Of a stretch of 64,000 nucleotides of DNA, positions 57,065-64,000 are shown piece after piece. The first letter of the stretch is position 1; each line of letters begins with the position of its first letter. The notes under the pieces were generated by a model that searched no databases, was not told where the DNA came from, and saw nothing but the letters and a program-made list of their open reading frames with translations. The DNA comes from Apostichopus japonicus. Its lineage: Eukaryota > Echinodermata > Holothuroidea > Aspidochirotida > Stichopodidae. The stretch covers positions 5,222,501 through 5,286,500 of the forward strand of contig NC_092568.1 of the NCBI RefSeq assembly GCF_037975245.1, read 5' to 3'. A program made the translations under genes and the position numbers.

Positions 57065-57758
57065 GTCAAAGGCTTTGAACTTTTAAATCAGTTTTGCGAG
57101 ACCCGTCCTTGATTCCACCCATACGGTTAATGGTAACTTTCACATAAATTATTTCAAATGTTAGTTGCACAGAAATGAAAAGAAAATACTACAACACTCT
57201 TACAAAAGCGCGAGCAATATAGACTTAAAATCGTTGCATTTTACTGCCGGGTATGAAATGTAAACATTTATTGTAAATTAATTGTAAAATATACGATTTC
57301 ACAATGGATGGAAAAAGGTGCAGTGTTTGATTGGCAGGAATCAATGCATGTGTTGAGCTGTCTCAAAAACAAACTCTTCATCATTTCAGATGAAATGAAC
57401 TTGAAGAGAAAAGAACATATTGGATTTGCTTCTAGGGGACAAACACAAGCAATATTGTCTGTTTATCCATGGCACACAGTAAGATAATGATTTTTATATG
57501 AATGTCGTTGATATCTACACAATATAGTCTTACATAAACCATAAAGGAAGTTGTCATATATTTTTTTTGACTCTCTTCTTTGGTTTTGCACCCTGGGCAA
57601 GAAAGTACGCTGTCAATTACATTGACTGCAGTGTTTAGGAATTTTGAAAGATGATTACCTCAAACCGTGATCGAATTTAGGATTAGGTTTTGCCAATGAA
57701 ATTCTATATATTTGAATACGATATTGATGAAAGACATGTGGAACGTGTAAAATGTGCA
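57065..57758. other. Stretch without a supported gene
   Basis: No gene or repeat is supported beyond the MITE target duplication at its left edge. Confidence 0.4.
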
Positions 57759-58060
<302 letters not shown>

Positions 58061-58331
58061 AATTGTATTCATATATCTAAATGTATATATGATTGAAATT
58101 GTAGTATATATTTATATATAATATATATAAAATATATATATCATATAGATATATATATATATATATATAATACATATATATATTAATGGTTAGCATCATG
58201 ATTGATCTCTAGAGTAATGCAAACTATGTCAACAAAACAGGACTAGCATTGTTCGACACAGGGTACAAAAGCCTACAGTGGAATAACAACTTTCCTTACT
58301 GGTTTCCAGCCTCTGGACATGCAATCATGTG
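58061..58331. repeat. AT-rich DNA with short AT arrays
   Basis: Several short TATATA blocks at 58084-58185. Otherwise nothing. Confidence 0.6.
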
Positions 58332-58445
58332 TCCATGGCCTAGTTGGTTATGGTGTATGCATATAAAGCGGGAGGTCCGTGTTCGAATCCCTGTGGAGGC
58401 AGGCTGGACGTTTTTTCTGGATTCTCAAACCCCATTACAATTTCA

Positions 58446-58490
<45 letters not shown>

Positions 58491-58511
58491 CTGGTGTCTC
58501 GAACTGATTTG
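58332..58511 (+). mobile_element. tRNA-derived SINE with AT tail
   Basis: The head has an A box TGGCCTAGTTGG (58336-58347) and a B box GTTCGAATCCC (about 58381-58391), the internal RNA polymerase III promoter of a tRNA-like gene. A short body is followed by an AT array (about 58448-58486). ATCATGTG at 58324-58331 and 58512-58519 is a plausible 8-bp target duplication. It is much shorter than the SINE at 10521-10770, and I see no similarity between the two outside the promoter boxes. Confidence 0.7.
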
Positions 58512-60285
58512 ATCATGTGACCCACAAGTGCGATTTTGGAGTCCTTACTTAAATGGTCGAGTATGGTGCCAACAAATCGTTGCCAATTTAATGCAAAATA
58601 AAGCTCAGAATATGATAATCGGATTCAAATTGGCTGGACAAGAGCCTATTCTAAAGCTTTTCGAAGTCACTCATATAGGCCTCAAACATATTTCTGTTTC
58701 GACTATAAGGGTTTGATATCTATTCAATTTTTATCGAATCCAACTATCAAACTCTAGAGGCCGTGGAGAACAAAAGAATCACAAGTTATTTGTTCCTCTT
58801 CAGGGTTCGTTGCCATGACAATATTTTGATTTCGACGTTGCCACTATAGTATAGAGAGATATTTGTCTCCCTTTTACATCTCAATAAGTGTAGACTTTGC
58901 CTAAGGTACATAAAGTCATTTATATCTACTTTCTTTCACATAATGAAACAATTTCCCGAATGGAGGGTTCTACAAGGAGGCAGTATCTATTCCTTTCCAC
59001 TGTTTTATTCCAGACATCTAGTTTTGAATTTTAAAGGTCATATTTACACTATTCATCAGCTACTGTCACACATTTTACTTGTTCTCTTAACATCATCAAA
59101 CTTCAGCACCAGAGAGAGAGACTGAGAGAAAGAAAGATTATCAAGGTTTTTGAAGATGAAATTATTTTCAGAATAACGCCTACTTCATAACAGCTTGAGG
59201 GTTTTTTTTGTGAGAAAGTCAACAATTTTCAAAATTTTCTAAAGTGTGTTTAGTTCTGCAATTACTCTAAAGTAAACGTGAAACTGGTTCATGATCAGAA
59301 ATAATTCATTTGGATTATTGTGTTTGGAGGCAGCAATTCGAATGTTAAAACAGTCCCCCCCCCCTCTTTTTCTTGCCCAAGGGGCAATAATGAGAAATAA
59401 CTATTCGATGCATTTGTACACCTCTTATAACAAACATGAGATATATATCTCATTACTCAGTTTACTAATGCACCTTTCCATTTCTTTTGTTTCTTTTTTC
59501 GTCAATGATTCCAGTGATGGTGGGGTATAGGTTATGTTAATTTAAATCTGATAAAAAATGATACTTGTAGATATTTATAACAGACATAATATTTAAAAGG
59601 ATGCATTGAAGAAACATTTCATCTTAGTTTGACTGAAATATTAAAACATTTCTTTCTATTGATTTCTCTTCATCATTTGTTGAAGGAAAAATCAGTCACA
59701 AATATTATATTAATAAACAGGAAACACGTTTTCTGCCTGAATCTGCGCATGCTTCCTGGTTAGAAAAAATATTGATTTGAAGCTAGCAGATATGTTTAAG
59801 AACTCTAGGCTAGACATTGTTCACTAGACATTGTTCGCACGATTATGCACTGAAAATTTTTTCATCGCAAGAAAACTATTTCTGCCAACTTAAAATATCA
59901 AATATACAACAAGCGTTTCTAGACATTGTTTCGTTGAATTTTTGCTTTGTGTTTTGCATGTGGATAAGCAGTTTTATTAATACCCAGTTATTTCCCCTCT
60001 TAACTTGTTTTACTTTAAATTGACAAGCAACATGACAACAGCACGTTTATAGCAGACGTACGTAACATCAGTCCGTGGTACATGTTAAACCCGCGGCTGC
60101 CGTGGACTTTGTCGTCACGTGACTAGCTTCAATTACCAGCTGGTTGCACCATTTTAAGTGAGAAGAAATATTTTACATTTCATTTTCATGTACGTAACTC
60201 TGCATGTAAATTCGTTACCTGAATACGGTGCCAAGTGTATCCGTCCTGTTGAGTTTAGTTATGATGGGCTGGTAGGTATATGCCT
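58512..60285. other. Stretch without a supported gene
   Basis: C run near 59355. Open frames are 79 codons or shorter and unrecognised. Confidence 0.4.
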
Positions 60286-60317
60286 CCGTCAGCCGTCAGC
60301 CGTCAGCCGTCAGCCGT
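60286..60317. repeat. CCGTCAG heptamer repeat
   Basis: About four and a half perfect copies of a 7-bp unit. Confidence 0.9.
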
Positions 60318-60559
60318 TACGGATAAAGAAGCCCTTATGATTCGGGTCTTTGACAGCTTGTGTTGTGGCTTAGTGAGACTAATGGGAGAATGACAGTCAA
60401 ATTCACAGCCGTCTGCAGTGGTCGTAGATATTTCTGGACAGTGTTACTTGTTTATGGACAAGGCTTTTGTTTAGCTCGATTTATACTTGTAACACGTTCT
60501 CTACGTGTGAGCTCTTTTAATGACTATACCAGACGCTTGGACAACATATTACATCTTTT

Positions 60560-60760
60560 ACGGTCCTTTTGCTAAATTCTTCCTGTATTCGGTGTTGATT
60601 TCTAGAGCGTAAAGAAGCTTCGTGTAGCGCAGCTAGGATTGTCAAACATGTCCTTTCGCTAGTTACATGGCTTTCTCCATAGATGATATCTTTGGGGACT
60701 CTGCCGTCCTCCATTCTGAATACATGGATGTCAAGATGAAGCTGGTTTAGTGATTTTATT
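60560..60760 (-). pseudogene. LINE remnant (C-terminal region)
   Basis: The minus-strand frame holds RMEDGRVPKDIIYGE, close to a motif common near the C-terminus of many animal LINE polyproteins (R-M-x-D-x-R-x-P-K-x-x-x-Y-G-E). The flanking part of the frame does not keep the following basic motif expected in intact copies, so the copy looks eroded. The limits are uncertain, and no reverse transcriptase core is visible upstream. Confidence 0.5.
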
Positions 60761-62347
60761 TCTATTTTTCTCCCAAGCCTGAATCCAAAATAAATGCTGG
60801 AATGAACCAAAATGCGAAACTAATGGAACAGAAAAAGACGAACGAAAATGAACATTAGAAACGAAATAAATAAATTTAGAACAATATACCTGAGACTGAG
60901 AGCAAGATAAACAATAGACGATTTTAGAAAGCGAGACAGATGAGAGGACGGACACAAACAATTTAAGAATATGAATATGATTGTATTAGGAGACAAATCA
61001 TAAAAGAACACGTCTTTTTAAAGATAAACGGAGTTCAAAAAATATTCAAAATCGATAGAACAATAGAAATAGTTTAAGTGCTGAAAGAGACGAAACGGAC
61101 GAGAGAACAACAGAGTCGTATACCAATATTGTGTAGTAAAAGTATAATTTAACTTAAAGGGTTAAATTTAATTCATGTAATTAGTACCGTTGCACGGATG
61201 TATAAGATTGATTTTGATTTAAGAATGAAAAGAGGCTTAAAAAATTATCATTTTGGGTTCGTTCCTCGAATTTATTGACTTTCATATGTGTTTTAAAGAA
61301 CCCATGATAATGAAGAAGCCAGCTCACTCTATACGATATCTGAGCAGTGTATACATGTAAGAGAGCTTGCTGCTAGCATTAGAGAGAGAGGACCTCGGAG
61401 TTGATTACTATCTCTCTCTCTCTACAAGTATTGCCTCGCAAGCAGCGTATAGGTGGCAGCTGTTCACGTTGTGATCCCGTTTTGGGACAATTTTTTTTTT
61501 AAACTAAAGTCACCCAGGAAAGAACATGGATACGAACAAACAATTAACGAACCAACGACCCGCTCTCAATCATGTCCCGCCCGCCCCCCCCCCCCCTGCA
61601 TCGAGGCTGTGTGATCATCGTCATGTGTGTATCACGCTTGCCCTATACAAGGGGAACATAATGCTACACATGATCTTAGCCCAAAGGTCTGTTTTGGGGA
61701 TATATAGTTATCTATGTCATGCTACCAGTCGTTATATTAAAAGTATATGCGTGCATGGAGTTTACTAAACATAGACTTCCCCTGAAGTACTCAAGCAAAC
61801 ATTCAATAGTTTTAGGGCAATCTTTTAATTTTCACAATTGAAGTAATAGTCCAGAAAGCCTTCGAAATCGGCGGACTTTTTTTACCTCCTACGCTGAATT
61901 CTTTAAGTGTGGACTGATCTAGTGGATTAAAGTAGATGCATCTTCCCTTCCTCATACAGTAGATTTTCATAACGTTTTCCGTCTGTCTGTGGCATCACAG
62001 TGATTCATAGTGTTTTATTCATAGTAGGCTATACTTCGTTGTGTGTGTAACTGGCAAACAGTGACGTCACTTATGTGACTCTGTGAAAGGTTGTAGTTAT
62101 GTTAGTAGTTGCAGACAGTAGATTGTTGCTGGCATGAAAGCACAGACACTTGTCTTGACCTACTAAAGTTTCTTAGCCTCGGAGTAAGTTCACAGAAGAT
62201 ATCTAGATCCCTTGAGCCTGCGAGTATCTGCAAGCAAAGATGTTTTAACTGAATCATGCAATATGTAACAAACACCCACATTTTCATGTTTTTTTTCTTC
62301 AATTTAATAAAGTATTTGAAGTTTCCCCTAAGAACTCTTTCACTGTG
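60761..62347. other. Stretch without a supported gene
   Basis: Contains a 13-base C run at 61584-61596 and GAGA/CTCT words near 61380-61425 that form an inverted pair. Minus frames at 60731-61011 are unrecognised. Confidence 0.35.
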
Positions 62348-62361
62348 ATATATATATAGGG

Positions 62362-62405
<44 letters not shown>
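62348..62405. repeat. AT microsatellite
   Basis: TA dinucleotides with a single gggcc interruption near 62359. Confidence 0.95.
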
Positions 62406-62410
<5 letters not shown>

Positions 62411-63293
62411 CTCCCTATACTAAATCATGCATGTTCCCATTACCTTATTTACCCACGCGCCTTTCTATTCCTTATGACGATACTTAATGTTCAATATACA
62501 TTCGAAGAGGCATTCCATTTTTTATTTATAACAACACGCGAACCCTTCTTTAATCTCAAGATGTTGAATTGATCATGATGTTGAGACAAGTAACTACGAG
62601 AATAATACTCAAGATAAATACATGACCAGATATTTATAACCAACATGTAAAAACTGTAATTTCCGTAATGTAAATTCTAATGTAGTCTGGCAAATTTCAG
62701 CGTTTATATCGGTGGGCAACTCCCAATTCTAAACGCAAGTCCGTTATCAAATCCCTACCCCCCCCCCCACCTCTGTGAATTTAACTTTATGTATAGACCG
62801 TCATTCACAGATGCTTTTACATGTGAGTGAAAAAAGAGCCTCATTTGACTATTGTGCTGGCTGTTGCGAATTAATGATATCAATGCATTTAAACGGGTCT
62901 TACTAACAGAATAAAAACGTTATCATGTGTCTTAGAGTTGATTACTTATAGTGAATGACATAACGGAACCTTACCAATTATTTAAGGAAAAACTTGTCTG
63001 ATTGAAAGTCTATCTCGATGATCTTTCAATACTAAGCATTTCCACGAAAATGTTTGTGATAGCGTTATTTTCACCATGGTTACTTATAGCTTGTATGTTT
63101 CTATAATTAGAAATTCTCAAGGAAATACAGGTTTAATAAGAGATAATGTCCAGTTTTATGATAAGAAACTAAGATAGTGGTGTAGAATATCACAATATAG
63201 TTTAAATCGTTGGGATTTTAATCGCTCAATAAGACAAGCATGAGTTTACGTACATATATAATGTGGTGCAGTGTTTCCACCCCGTGCTGTGCA
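62406..63293. other. Stretch without a supported gene
   Basis: Only a C run near 62757-62769 and ordinary AT-rich DNA. Confidence 0.4.
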
Positions 63294-63316
63294 ATATATA
63301 TATATACACACATACG

Positions 63317-63411
<95 letters not shown>

Positions 63412-63470
63412 ATAATATATATATATATATATATATAATATAATAATATATATATATATATATATAATAT

Positions 63471-63504
<34 letters not shown>
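63294..63504. repeat. Compound AT microsatellite with AATATAATA inserts
   Basis: A long AT array carries three evenly spaced ATAATATAATAATATA interruptions (about 63406, 63437 and 63468), so a unit of about 31 bp has been copied three times within the array. The 104- and 120-codon YIYI frames are artefacts. Confidence 0.95.
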
Positions 63505-63507
<3 letters not shown>

Positions 63508-64000
63508 TAAAGTCACTAAACTGTGTCTGCACGGTTTGCTATATTTCCTTACAAAGTGACAAGCTGTGACTAAACACTTCAATTTCATTTCAAAACAATT
63601 TCACATTCATGTTATGCTGAACACGTGTTAAATGCCTGTGGTTTCCTCACTTTAATATGGCCATATATTAAGAATATGACGTTAGATGAATGATAAAGTT
63701 TTGACGCATTTATCATTGTCATAGCGTGTGAGTATGTACGTCATTTCTTAATCTTTAGGTAGGATACCATGTTACCTTATGTTTTTTCGTTATTTTACAG
63801 TAGGCGTTAATAAAGTTCGTTTACTTTTCAGAACGAAAACCCCGTTAGCAAAGGCTTAAAAAATATTGCACCAAAAAAAAAAGAAGAGAAAATACTACTT
63901 TTTATGAGCAACTATCGTAAGCATACCTTCAAGGCATTTTTCAGAGCCTTTTCTTATCTTTTGATGCTAGCTTGTATAAACACGTTAAGCTATCCTAACC
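63505..64000. other. Stretch without a supported gene
   Basis: AT-rich, nothing recognised to the end of the window. Confidence 0.4.

Noticed and set aside
56838-57086. 82-codon plus frame
   Set aside because: Lies inside the second MITE copy.
58332-58410. tRNA gene
   Set aside because: Promoter boxes only; no acceptor stem pairing, and a SINE body and AT tail follow.
63218-63588. Long YIYI frames
   Set aside because: AT microsatellite translations, as also at 16238, 26171, 36053, 38160, 47847 and 57770.

Overview
The window reads as non-coding-rich genomic DNA of a marine invertebrate, most likely an echinoderm and possibly a sea cucumber. It is AT-rich, has no operon-like structure, and is dominated by microsatellites, minisatellites and short non-autonomous transposons. 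One convincing protein gene is visible: an eclosion-hormone-type secreted neuropeptide precursor at 4747-5019 on the minus strand. It has a signal peptide, a KR processing site and six cysteines in the eclosion-hormone spacing. Peptides of this type are known from arthropods and echinoderms, and this is the main taxonomic clue. The assignment below echinoderm level is inference.

Layout. 0-4 kb: a 20-bp minisatellite with higher-order structure, then mostly featureless DNA ending in a SINE/LINE-type 3' tail. 4.7-6.5 kb: the neuropeptide coding exon, preceded by a splice acceptor that touches the ATG; its inferred 5' intron or upstream region holds a minisatellite, a 220-bp MITE and a complete 605-bp foldback element with 8-bp target duplications. 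8-16 kb: a 20-bp minisatellite, a tRNA-derived SINE, a foldback repeat, two candidate exons, a pair of perfect CRE palindromes, a 56-bp hAT-like MITE and a cluster of CRE half sites. 16-35 kb: mainly microsatellites, including an uninterrupted 610-bp ATCT array. 35.2 kb: a candidate hammerhead ribozyme in a repeat resembling a Penelope-like element terminus. 42-48 kb: a 25-bp minisatellite, a 344-bp hAT-like MITE with perfect target duplications, a degenerate repeat family, and a broken CR1/L2-like LINE that splits the second copy of a local duplication. 54-58.5 kb: two palindromic elements, a second copy of the 344-bp MITE, and a tRNA-derived SINE. 60.6 kb: a LINE remnant. 63.3 kb: a compound AT array.

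Nearly all longer open frames are repeat translations (SIYL, YI, CSDVS-, CAFQFS- or GYHGRV-type periodic peptides) and are not genes. Two window-wide signals stand out: many C or G homopolymers of 11-16 bases, and at least 14 copies of the palindrome TGACGTCA where composition predicts about one. All coordinates and counts were read by eye; no database search was run.
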